Assembly (NCBI GenBank): GCA_018819285.1
Contig: JAHJQM010000025.1
Location: 1-41,032 of the forward strand
DNA: 41,032 bases
Source: Candidatus Omnitrophota bacterium
Lineage (GTDB): Bacteria > Omnitrophota > Gorgyraeia > Gorgyraeales > Gorgyraeaceae
Direction: 5' to 3'
Shown: positions 17,331-25,740 of the stretch, piece after piece
How the letters are laid out: every line of letters starts with the position of its first letter
Numbering within the stretch: position 1 is the first letter of the stretch
Translations under genes and position numbers: made by a program
Notes under the pieces: model-generated
What the model saw: only the letters and a program-made list of their open reading frames with translations
What the model was told of the DNA's origin: nothing
Databases searched by the model: none

Positions 17331-18371
17331 TTAAATTCTAATAGTGTCTAAAAAGTCTTTATTAGCAGAAATGGCAGGTATATTTTCCCAATTTTGTTCA
17401 GGCAATACGCAATATGAAACAATTACACTTTTGCCATCTGAATCTGAGTATCTTGCCAATATTGACGCCATTAATTCAATATCTTTTTGCGCGAAGCTCA
17501 CGGAGCCTACCCCGAGTAACATTGAGGGGTTCGCTTCGCTACTCCTGGCAAGACCAATAGCGCTTGGGATATCCAGAATATCGAATATAAAATCGTCTTT
17601 TTCTGATAAATTCATTATCTTTTCGTTTTCCTTGCTATCTCTACCAACAATAAATTTTAAACTATCCGAAATCCTGAAATGCCTTCCTATCTTTAAAAGA
17701 TGAAGGTCGCTAATATTATAGTCGGGCTTATATTTCAAAAGGTCTTTGAGCCTGGCTGAAAAACCCTTATCTGTTAAAAGACACCCTCCCGCAGGGCATG
17801 GATAATCATTGATGCTAAACTTTTTTGCCAAAGCCATCTGTTGATTTCGTCTTCTCCCATGAATATCCAAAAGCCTATTTCTATCTACAATTCCTTCTTT
17901 TTCTGGTATTGTAAGCTCAAAAAATTTGGCAGATAGCGGTCTTACGATAAGCCCTTGAAGGCCAGATTCTTTTTCTATAGTCATGATAGCCTGTTTTCTT
18001 TGAGACATCGGCCTTTGGCCTATCACCTCTCCGGTTATTACAAAAGAAGCTTTTATTTCTTCCATAAAATCTTTTGCCTTCTTAAAAGTAAAAATCCTGC
18101 AGTCAATACAAGGGTTCATATTCCTGCCTCTTGGATATTTAGGGTTTTTAACTATTTCCATATATTCTTTTGTGATATTCATGACTTTGATAGGCACTTT
18201 GAATTCTTCTGCTACTTTTGTAGCCTGATGGGTACAGCCTTTGGAAGTGCAAGTACAAAATACTGTTAAAAAATTCAGCGCATGCACTTCTATGCCTTGC
18301 TCAAGCATTAACTTTATAGCCAGCGTACTGTCCAGCCCGCCTGATAATAATGCAACTGCTCTCTTATTCAT
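17331..18371 (-). CDS. ThiI/MnmA-like tRNA thiolation ATPase (PP-loop)
   Basis: MNKRAVALLSGGLDSTLAIKLMLEQGIEVHALNF PP-loop; NPCIDCRIFTFKKAKDFMEE; TGEVIGQRPMSQRKQAI. Start set at the ATG before the SGGLDS motif. Confidence 0.82.
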   Translation of the reverse strand: MNKRAVALLSGGLDSTLAIKLMLEQGIEVHALNFLTVFCTCTSKGCTHQATKVAEEFKVPIKVMNITKEYMEIVKNPKYPRGRNMNPCIDCRIFTFKKAKDFMEEIKASFVITGEVIGQRPMSQRKQAIMTIEKESGLQGLIVRPLSAKFFELTIPEKEGIVDRNRLLDIHGRRRNQQMALAKKFSINDYPCPAGGCLLTDKGFSARLKDLLKYKPDYNISDLHLLKIGRHFRISDSLKFIVGRDSKENEKIMNLSEKDDFIFDILDIPSAIGLARSSEANPSMLLGVGSVSFAQKDIELMASILARYSDSDGKSVIVSYCVLPEQNWENIPAISANKDFLDTIRI

Positions 18372-18383
18372 ATCCCTATCCCC

Positions 18384-18422
18384 ATAAGTTGACACTCTGA
18401 CAATGTCAGAGTGTCAACTTAT
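18384..18422. repeat. Family A palindrome, copy 2 (rarA 3' end)
   Basis: 39 bp identical to copy 1; supplies the rarA stop codon (REIS-TGA). Confidence 0.95.
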
Positions 18423-19727
18423 TTCGCGTAGTTTGTCCAGATATTCTTTTATTTTTTTCTCGTAACCAATATCGGTTGGTTCGTAATATGTTTTCTTCTC
18501 AGGAGTATATTCCTGCGCCACATAATGGTCTTTATATTCATGGCTATATTTATATCCAACGCCATGCCCTAATTTTTCTGCTCCGCGATAATTGGCGTCT
18601 TTTAAATGTTTCGGAACTTCCATGGTCCTGCCCTCTTCCACATCCTTCATAGCCTTATCTATTCCGAGATACGCTGCATTGCTTTTAGGGGCGCAGGCAA
18701 TATAACAGACTGCTTGGGCAAGGGGAATCCTTGCCTCTGGCATGCCGACAAATTCAGCTATTTGCATCGCTGCATTTGCAACTACAAGCGCCTGTGGATC
18801 AGCGTTGCCAACATCTTCTGCCGCGCAAATAACAATACGCCGGGCAATAAACCTGGTATCTTCTCCTGCGTAAAGCATTTTTGCAAGCCAGTATAAGCTA
18901 GCGTCAGGGTCTGAACCTCGCATGCTCTTAATAAAAGCAGAGATTGTATCATAATGTCCATCTTCGTCCTTATCGTAAACAACTGCCTTTTTCTGAATAG
19001 AGTCTTCGGCGACTTTAAGATTGAAATCAATAACCTTGTCTTTGCCGGGTTTTGTAGTCAATGTCCCTACTTCAAGGCCGTTAAGTGCAATCCTCGCATC
19101 CCCATCACAGGCTTCTGCTAAAAAATCTAACGCCTTTTCATCTATTTTAATATTCGCGTTGCCAAGACCACGCTCTTTATCCTTAAGGCTGGCCTTCAGG
19201 ATCTCGATTATATCTTCCTTGGATAATTTTTTTAATTCAAAAACTATGGAACGGGAAATAAGAGGGGAAATCAAAGAAAAAAACGGGTTGTGCGTGGTAG
19301 CGCCTATCAGGATAGGATTGCCTTTCTCCACATCAGGCATCAAGACATCCTGCTGGGATTTATTAAATCTATGTATCTCATCTATAAAAAGGATTGTTTT
19401 TTTGCCAGATGTCTTTTCGCGCTCTTTAGCTTGTTTTATCGCGTCTTTTAATTCCTGCACATTGGATACAACTGCGTTTATCTCGTGAAAATAGGCTTTG
19501 GTGACATTGGCTATTACATGCGCAAGCGTTGTCTTTCCCGTACCTGGGGGGCCATAAAGAATGAGAGATGTAATTCTGTCAGCGTTTATTGCTCTTTTTA
19601 AGAGCTTGCCTTCACCTAAAATATGCTCTTGGCCCACAAATTCTTTGAGTAATCTGGGCCGCATCCTGACAGCTAGAGGATATTTTTTTTCCGTAGTTTT
19701 TTTCTGGGATTCGAATAAATCAGGCAT
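18414..19727 (-). CDS. rarA: Replication-associated recombination protein RarA/MgsA (AAA+ ATPase)
   Basis: RPRLLKEFVGQEHILGEGKLLKRAI; YGPPGTGKTTLAHVIA; FIDEIHRFNKSQQD; YKYSHEYKDHYVAQEYTPE. Confidence 0.95.
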   Translation of the reverse strand: MPDLFESQKKTTEKKYPLAVRMRPRLLKEFVGQEHILGEGKLLKRAINADRITSLILYGPPGTGKTTLAHVIANVTKAYFHEINAVVSNVQELKDAIKQAKEREKTSGKKTILFIDEIHRFNKSQQDVLMPDVEKGNPILIGATTHNPFFSLISPLISRSIVFELKKLSKEDIIEILKASLKDKERGLGNANIKIDEKALDFLAEACDGDARIALNGLEVGTLTTKPGKDKVIDFNLKVAEDSIQKKAVVYDKDEDGHYDTISAFIKSMRGSDPDASLYWLAKMLYAGEDTRFIARRIVICAAEDVGNADPQALVVANAAMQIAEFVGMPEARIPLAQAVCYIACAPKSNAAYLGIDKAMKDVEEGRTMEVPKHLKDANYRGAEKLGHGVGYKYSHEYKDHYVAQEYTPEKKTYYEPTDIGYEKKIKEYLDKLREIS

Positions 19728-19738
19728 ATTAAAATCAA

Positions 19739-19777
19739 ATAAGTTGACAAACTAACAATGTCAGAGTGTCAACTTAT
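19739..19777. repeat. Family A palindrome, copy 3 (upstream of rarA)
   Basis: ataagttgacaaactaacaatgtcagagtgtcaacttat, degenerate left arm. Confidence 0.9.
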
Positions 19778-19790
19778 GATGTAAAAATAA

Positions 19791-19973
19791 AAATCCCCAC
19801 ATATGCCGTATGAAAGGATGCTTAATTGAACCTATTAAGCACGTGGGCGCCCTCTCAGGTGTTTATTGTTTCCTTGTAACTATCTCAAGGCTTACAGCCG
19901 CATCTGAAGTTAGGCTCCCCAGTATTTGGTGTTGGCTCAAAAACTTCCATTTCACCACGCACATCGCAGGGAC
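19791..19973 (-). ncRNA. ssrS: Candidate 6S RNA (SsrS)
   Basis: Minus-strand GTCCCTGCGATGTGCGTGG...TTTTTGAGCCAACACC...GGGAGCCTAACTTCAGATGCGGCTGTAAGCCTTGAGA...GGGCGCCCACGTGC...GGCATATGTGGGGA. Ends can pair (UCCCUGCG with CAUGUGGGGA-type 3' end), about 180 nt in a gap with no ORF, strong promoter directly upstream. Confidence 0.72.
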
Positions 19974-19979
19974 AATTTA

Positions 19980-20008
19980 AGTATAACACAACATTCTAGA
20001 AAAATCAA
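19980..20008 (-). promoter_or_regulatory. Putative sigma70 promoter for the 6S RNA candidate
   Basis: TTGATT - 17 nt - TATACT, 7 bp upstream of the inferred RNA 5' end. Confidence 0.68.
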
Positions 20009-20057
20009 TGCCGTTAGCGAATAGCGTCGAGCATATAGCAGTTAGTTTCCCTATGCG

Positions 20058-22115
20058 CTATCTAATTTGGGCGCCTAGCCTTTTCATAAGTGCATCTTGC
20101 ACTTTCTTGTGCAAGTCGTTCACTTCTTTATCATTGAGGGTTCTCTCGTCTGAGCGGTATTCTATCGTGTAAGCCAGGCTTTTCTTGCCTTCTTGTATCT
20201 GCTGACCTTTATAAAGGTCAAAAACATCCACGCTCCTTACCAGCCCTCTTGCTTCTTCTTTTATCACATCATATATATTTGAGGCATTTATAGTATCGTC
20301 TAATAAAATCGCTATGTCTCTTTTAACAGATGGGTATTTAGGCAGGGTTGTAAATATTTTTTTCAAGTTGACGCAAATGAGCAAATCATCCAGAGATATC
20401 TCTGCGATATAAACCTTTCTTTTTATATCAAACCTTCTAGCCACTTCCTCTTTAACTTCACCGAATATGCCGCAGGTTTTACCGTGTACATTGATAGCTA
20501 AAGCCATATTTTCTCTTAAAGAAGGGCTGTCTATTTTTTCTATTCTACAGTCATGCGCCCCGAGATGCTCAATAAGAATCTCAATTATGCCTTTTAAATC
20601 AAAGAAATCCAGGTCTCTTGATTTTTCTTTCCAATTACCTGGTTTATTTCCGCAGATGCCTATGGAAAGATGCATTACTTCGTCGGCCTGGCCAGCTGCC
20701 TTATTCATAACATAAACCTTATTTAGCTCGAAAAGTTGCAGCAGCGTATTTTTCCTGTTCAGATTCCAGTTTAAAACCCCAAGCATCTCTGATAAAAGGC
20801 TTGGCCTCATAATCTCCTGCTGGGAACTCATTGGATTCTTCAGGCTCACTAAGTTCTCCATAGAAAAACCAAGATGCTCTATTGAATTCCTGCTGGTCAA
20901 TGAATATGTCATGATTTCGTTCAGGCCCATACCGCATAAAATATGCCTTATCTCATTTTCAAGAGAAAGCGTTTTTTTCTCAAGCTGGTACGTCTTTTGA
21001 GGCGTAAAGAAAGGAAGCCTAGAAGGAACCTTGTCATAACCATAAAGCCTCGCGATCTCCTCTATTAGGTCTATGTCTTTACCCAGGTCCTGCCTGTAAG
21101 AAGGTACTGTTACAAATATTTTATCTTTCTTTTTAACAGGGTTGAGATTTAATTTTTTAAATATATCTTTTATTTTTTCCGGGCTTATATCTATGCCCAA
21201 TATCCTGGCTACTTCACTAAGAGAAAGAGAGATCTCTTTTTCCTTTTCTATCCCTATTCCTATATCGCTCATTTTGCCTGCGACTTTTCCACCTGCTGTT
21301 TCTTTAATTAATTCCTGCGCCCTGATGCTACTAGCAAATATCATAGCTTGGTCAACGCCTCTTTCAAATCTATAACTCGACTCTGATGCTAGTCCCAACT
21401 GCCTGCAGGCTTTTCTTGTTACTACTGGATTAAAACAGGCACTTTCTATTAAAACATTTTTAGTGCTAGCAGTTATCTCTGTATCTTTGCCACCCATAAT
21501 ACCTGCGATAGCAACAGGCCTTAACGCATCTGCTATAACAAGTATATTAGGGTCCAATACCCTCGTAATCCCATCAATAGTAACTATGCTTTCTCCTTTT
21601 TTGGCACGCCTTACAATAATCCGCTTCTCTTCAAGCTTATCTAAATCAAAAGCATGCAAAGGCTGGCCCAATTCAAAAAGCGCATAATTTGTTATATCCA
21701 CTATGTTATTTACAGACCGCGCTCCCATAGCATTCAGCCTCTGGGTCAGCCATTTAGGAGAAGGTCCTATTTTAACATTTTTCATGATACAACCCACATA
21801 GCGGGAACAGGCATGTTTATCTAAAATTTCTATCCTTACGCTACCCCTGGCATTGCCTTTTTTCATGAAATTTTTTCTAATAGACTCTGGGAGTTTTATG
21901 GAAATTCCAGAAACTGCGCTCAGTTCCCTTGCAATGCCTAAAATAGAAAGGCAATCTGGCCTGTTAGGCGTTATTTCTATTTCCATGACATGGTCGCCTT
22001 CTATATCAGCCATAGATGTAATTTCAAGCCCTGCCATTGTAAGAAAACTCTGGGCTTTAGTCGCATCTATTTTTCTTTCCATAAAATCTTTTAACCAATC
22101 AAAACTAATTCGCAT
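20058..22115 (-). CDS. pheT: Phenylalanyl-tRNA synthetase beta subunit
   Basis: MRISFDWLKDFM; EIEITPNRPDCLSILGIARELSA; RFERGVDQ; C-terminal FDX-ACB FDLYKGQQIQEGKKSLAYTIEYRSDERTLNDKEV. Short form without the N-terminal tRNA_bind domain. Confidence 0.95.
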   Translation of the reverse strand: MRISFDWLKDFMERKIDATKAQSFLTMAGLEITSMADIEGDHVMEIEITPNRPDCLSILGIARELSAVSGISIKLPESIRKNFMKKGNARGSVRIEILDKHACSRYVGCIMKNVKIGPSPKWLTQRLNAMGARSVNNIVDITNYALFELGQPLHAFDLDKLEEKRIIVRRAKKGESIVTIDGITRVLDPNILVIADALRPVAIAGIMGGKDTEITASTKNVLIESACFNPVVTRKACRQLGLASESSYRFERGVDQAMIFASSIRAQELIKETAGGKVAGKMSDIGIGIEKEKEISLSLSEVARILGIDISPEKIKDIFKKLNLNPVKKKDKIFVTVPSYRQDLGKDIDLIEEIARLYGYDKVPSRLPFFTPQKTYQLEKKTLSLENEIRHILCGMGLNEIMTYSLTSRNSIEHLGFSMENLVSLKNPMSSQQEIMRPSLLSEMLGVLNWNLNRKNTLLQLFELNKVYVMNKAAGQADEVMHLSIGICGNKPGNWKEKSRDLDFFDLKGIIEILIEHLGAHDCRIEKIDSPSLRENMALAINVHGKTCGIFGEVKEEVARRFDIKRKVYIAEISLDDLLICVNLKKIFTTLPKYPSVKRDIAILLDDTINASNIYDVIKEEARGLVRSVDVFDLYKGQQIQEGKKSLAYTIEYRSDERTLNDKEVNDLHKKVQDALMKRLGAQIR

Positions 22116-22152
22116 AACACCCCCAGATTTTTTAAATAATTAATCTATTTCT

Positions 22153-22530
22153 CTAATTTATAACGGTAACAATTCCATCTTTAACAGTAATGGTGCCAGT
22201 GGTTACAGCCTCGGTCACGAAATTAACAGTTTTCACATAGGTAATAGTTGTAGTCCCAGCAGCTCCTAGGGTCGTACCCGCTGAATAAGCTGTAGCATCT
22301 ATTGTGCCAGCTACTTTAAGCTTATAAGTGCCAGGGGTTGCCGTCCCAATACCAACGTTACCTGAAGTTGTGGCTAAATATGTGTCTCCTGTTGTTGTAA
22401 GTTCGTCATACGCTCCGTAAGGGGCTGGATAATAAGTGGTAAGCGTTATGTCTTCTGCCATAAGCGTTGCGCCAAACCCAAGAATCGCTAACAAAAATGC
22501 ATAGAAAAAATTAAAAGTTTTTTGTTGCAT
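22153..22530 (-). CDS. Secreted/surface protein with TLTTYYPAPYGAY motif and tail-fibre-like NVGIGT.TP repeat
   Basis: Signal peptide MQQKTFNFFYAFLLAILGFGATLMA, then EDITLTTYYPAPYGAYDELTTTGDTYLATTSGNVGIGTATPGTYKLKVAG. Internal ATG preferred over track start 22563. Confidence 0.7.
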   Translation of the reverse strand: MQQKTFNFFYAFLLAILGFGATLMAEDITLTTYYPAPYGAYDELTTTGDTYLATTSGNVGIGTATPGTYKLKVAGTIDATAYSAGTTLGAAGTTTITYVKTVNFVTEAVTTGTITVKDGIVTVIN

Positions 22531-22569
22531 ATCATACCCCCTTTTTGTTAATCGCAAAACCACGCGATT

Positions 22570-23586
22570 TCAAAACTGCCTTAAAAATCTCACATCATTT
22601 TCATATAACAAACGAATATCATCAATGCCGTATTTCAACATACAGATCCTATCCACGCCCATGCCGAACGCAAAACCTGTATAAATAGCAGGATCTATTT
22701 TTACAAATTCAAATACCCTTGGATTTATCATGCCTGAACCTAAGACTTCAAGCCAACCTTTGTGAGAACAAACCCTGCAGCCTTTTCCTCCACAAATAAA
22801 ACAGGATATGTCAACCTCTGCAGAAGGCTCTGTAAACGGAAAGAAATGCGGTCTGAATCTCATCTTAACGCTATCCCCGAAATATTCCTTTGCGAACCTT
22901 TCCAATACGCCTTTAAGGTCTGAGAATTGAATGCCTTTATCAACCATAAACCCTTCTATCTGGTAAAACATAAATGAATGGCTGGCGTCAACTGCGTCTG
23001 GCCTGTAAACCTTGCCTGCATGGATAACTTGTATCGGCGGCTTTTCTTTTTCCATAACGCGTATCTGGCTTGTGGATGTCTGGCTTCTTAAGAGATTACC
23101 GTTTTCAATATAAAATGTATGAAAGGTCTCTCTGGAAGGATGGTTTTTCGGTATATTCAAAGCCTCAAAATTATAATATTCTGTTTCTATCTCAGGGCTT
23201 TCCACTGCCTTAAAACCCATCTTTCCGAAAATCTCTATTATTTCCTGTGTTGTTTTAATTAGAGGATGGCTATGCCCCAGTTCTCTTTTTATGCCAGGAA
23301 GGGTTATGTCATTATTTTCAAAAATCGTTGTCTCTTTTGACCTAAAATCTTTTTCTCTTTCTTCCAATAAAACCGTTATCTTCTGTTTCAGTTTATTAAT
23401 AAACATACCTGCTTCTGGCTTGTCTTTTTTAGGAACGTTTTTTATGCCCTTGATAGCATCTGTAACAGCTCCTTTCCTGCCCAGATATCTGACCTTGGCA
23501 TTTTCCAATTCTTCAATATTTGAAGAATCAGATATCTCTTTTATTGCTATCCTTTCAATATCCTTTAGCTTATCTATGAATTTCAT
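22570..23586 (-). CDS. pheS: Phenylalanyl-tRNA synthetase alpha subunit
   Basis: HPLIKTTQEIIEIFGKMGF; HTFYIENGNLLRSQTSTSQIR; FRPHFFPFTEPSAEVDISC; GMGVDRICMLKYGIDDIR. Confidence 0.97.
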   Translation of the reverse strand: MKFIDKLKDIERIAIKEISDSSNIEELENAKVRYLGRKGAVTDAIKGIKNVPKKDKPEAGMFINKLKQKITVLLEEREKDFRSKETTIFENNDITLPGIKRELGHSHPLIKTTQEIIEIFGKMGFKAVESPEIETEYYNFEALNIPKNHPSRETFHTFYIENGNLLRSQTSTSQIRVMEKEKPPIQVIHAGKVYRPDAVDASHSFMFYQIEGFMVDKGIQFSDLKGVLERFAKEYFGDSVKMRFRPHFFPFTEPSAEVDISCFICGGKGCRVCSHKGWLEVLGSGMINPRVFEFVKIDPAIYTGFAFGMGVDRICMLKYGIDDIRLLYENDVRFLRQF

Positions 23587-24100
23587 CTTGCCTCCTGATT
23601 TTTTTTAGTTTTAACTGACTTAATATCATTGCTAGACTTAATATTCCTAATAATACGAATGCGCCATTTCTTTTTACAATATCGACCTTCTCTCTAATAA
23701 CCATTCCGCTATCAATCTTGCTCAGCTCCTCGATATGAATATCTAAATCTCCGCCATGTTCGAGACATGCACGATGAAAAATTCCCTTTATCTCTACTAT
23801 ATCTCCGCGAGATTTATAGCCGCCTGTATAAATAATATCCTTTGCCAAATCTTTTTTTGACCAGATACCTATTGCATTTACGCCGTCATTTACATTGACC
23901 CAAATAAATCCGCCGCGCACCATTATATCTCCAATCACCTCGCCTTTATACACAACTGTTTTGCCGTCATATTCTCTTGCGTTTTGTATTAATTCCTCGG
24001 ATGATATTGGAGCGGCAAAACAGTTAATAACCAGAAACCAGTAACCAGAAACCAGTAAAATAGTCCGTGTAATCTGTTTTTTAAATCTGTGATTTATCAT
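23570..24100 (-). CDS. OB-fold exported/membrane protein of unknown function
   Basis: YDGKTVVYKGEVIGDIMVRGGFIWVNVNDGVNAIGIW nucleic-acid-binding-like OB fold; N-terminal signal and C-terminal TM helix. Confidence 0.7.
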   Translation of the reverse strand: MINHRFKKQITRTILLVSGYWFLVINCFAAPISSEELIQNAREYDGKTVVYKGEVIGDIMVRGGFIWVNVNDGVNAIGIWSKKDLAKDIIYTGGYKSRGDIVEIKGIFHRACLEHGGDLDIHIEELSKIDSGMVIREKVDIVKRNGAFVLLGILSLAMILSQLKLKKIRRQDEIHR

Positions 24101-25614
24101 CTACCCCTTATCTCTGCTATAAAAAATCCTATTAAAACAAAAACCGACATAAACTCTAATCTCCCTGTCCACATCTGAAAGATATACGTTAATTTTAAAG
24201 CGACTGGCATGCCAGCATTAGTTATGCCGCAAGATAAACCCACATTAGCTGCAGCTGATGTAGATTCAAATAAAGAATTCAGAAATGGATACCCAAACCA
24301 GGTTCCTATAATAGCGCCTAACATATATAAGCCCAGATATACCAGGGTAATTAAAAGCGCAGACCTCACTTGTTTGTCTTCCAAAAATACATCTTTGATA
24401 TGATGAAACATCTGGCTGATTACAGCGCTTTCCGGCAGGATTATTTTTTTTATATCCTGCTTCAACGCTTTAACAAAAATCCCTATACGCAACATCTTTA
24501 TGCCGCCAGCGGTAGAACAAACGCAGCCGCCTAAACCCATTGCACAAATCAGCCCCACAAGCGCTAAATTTCCCCATTCATTAATAAACTGCCTGGCATA
24601 TATTGTTGTGTAACCCGTGCCAGTATGCCCTGATATAAGATGGAAAAAACCTTTTCTGAACAGCGCGATTGCCTCAGGGTATACGCCCAGCTGATTCAAG
24701 CTAACAACAGTAATGAAAGAAAAAAATAGAATGCTGAAAAAAAGTGTTCTCGTCTCTATATTTTTCCATATCTCTTTACGATTGCCAAACCACATATGAT
24801 AGTGAAGGTTAAAATTCAGCGTGCCCAAAAGCATAATTACGATAGTTACTATTTCAAAAAGCAGGCTATGATAATAAAGTATGTTTTGCGACTGCGGGGC
24901 AAACCCTGCAGTATCAAAACCAGCCATAAATATACACGCGCTATGAAAAAATGCATTCGATGGCTTCATGCCAATTGACATGCCTACTATGCCCAATATA
25001 AGCGTGCCTAAAATTAAATAGACGGTGCTGATCAGCCATATAAATCTTGCTGTATTTATAACGTTTGGCAATAACCTTTCGTCCCGCCCCTCTCCTACAT
25101 ACATTTTAAATGCGCCGGAAGTCCCTTTTACAAAAAAAGACAGGGCAACAATTGCGATACCCTGGCCTCCGATAAAATTACCCAAATGCCTCCATAGATT
25201 ATGAGTATAAGATAAATAATCAAGGCCCTGAACTAAAACGAGCCCGGTTGTAGTAAACATTGACATGGCTTCAAAACAGGCATCCAGGTATGACTTCCAG
25301 TGGCCACTTAAATATAAAGGCAATGCGCCCAATACCATGGCAGCTAACCAGGATAAAGAAACTACTATCATCCCCTGCATCCAATTAAGGTCTTCTTTTG
25401 TGCGGCATAATCTTGTTAAAATGACTCCTATCAATAATGTTATCTCTGCACTGATTAAAAAATCCAGGCTGGGGTTTATTTCACGAAACGTCAAGCCAAT
25501 CGCAATCGGCACTATCATTGTAAGGCCAAGGCCAATAATAATTTTGCCTAAATAATATCCAATGTTTTTAATATCGCTTATATGAGGGCGTAGTATCATA
25601 AGATGTATTGTCAC
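24097..25614 (-). CDS. trkH: TrkH/KtrB family potassium uptake membrane subunit
   Basis: GALPLYLSGHWKSYLDACFEAMSMFTTTGLVLVQGLDYLSYTHNLWRHLGNFIGGQGI; GHTGTGYTT; CVCSTAGGIKMLRI. True start may be ATG at 25599. Confidence 0.93.
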   Translation of the reverse strand: MTIHLMILRPHISDIKNIGYYLGKIIIGLGLTMIVPIAIGLTFREINPSLDFLISAEITLLIGVILTRLCRTKEDLNWMQGMIVVSLSWLAAMVLGALPLYLSGHWKSYLDACFEAMSMFTTTGLVLVQGLDYLSYTHNLWRHLGNFIGGQGIAIVALSFFVKGTSGAFKMYVGEGRDERLLPNVINTARFIWLISTVYLILGTLILGIVGMSIGMKPSNAFFHSACIFMAGFDTAGFAPQSQNILYYHSLLFEIVTIVIMLLGTLNFNLHYHMWFGNRKEIWKNIETRTLFFSILFFSFITVVSLNQLGVYPEAIALFRKGFFHLISGHTGTGYTTIYARQFINEWGNLALVGLICAMGLGGCVCSTAGGIKMLRIGIFVKALKQDIKKIILPESAVISQMFHHIKDVFLEDKQVRSALLITLVYLGLYMLGAIIGTWFGYPFLNSLFESTSAAANVGLSCGITNAGMPVALKLTYIFQMWTGRLEFMSVFVLIGFFIAEIRGR

Positions 25615-25624
25615 CTTTGAATTT
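25599..25624 (-). repeat. Family B right end only, copy B6 (trkH start)
   Basis: AAATTCAAAGGTGACAATACATCTTA, 26 bp identical to the right end of B1. Confidence 0.85.
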
Positions 25625-25629
25625 ACGAT

Positions 25630-25740
25630 TTAAGTTAATATTAAACAGATCAAAAATGCCACTGCCATTATAATTAGAGTATATAAAATTTCAGTTCCTG
25701 CCCCAAGTATAGGCTTCAAAAAAATTTTTATACCTATCAT
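25630..25740 (-). CDS. Small single-TM membrane protein, candidate accessory subunit of the Trk/Ktr K+ uptake system
   Basis: Not in the supplied track (36 aa). Minus-strand translation MIGIKIFLKPILGAGTEILYTLIIMAVAFLICLILT*; ATG overlaps the stop of the upstream trkA-like gene (TTTAATGATAGG) and precedes trkH. Confidence 0.6.
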   Translation of the reverse strand: MIGIKIFLKPILGAGTEILYTLIIMAVAFLICLILT

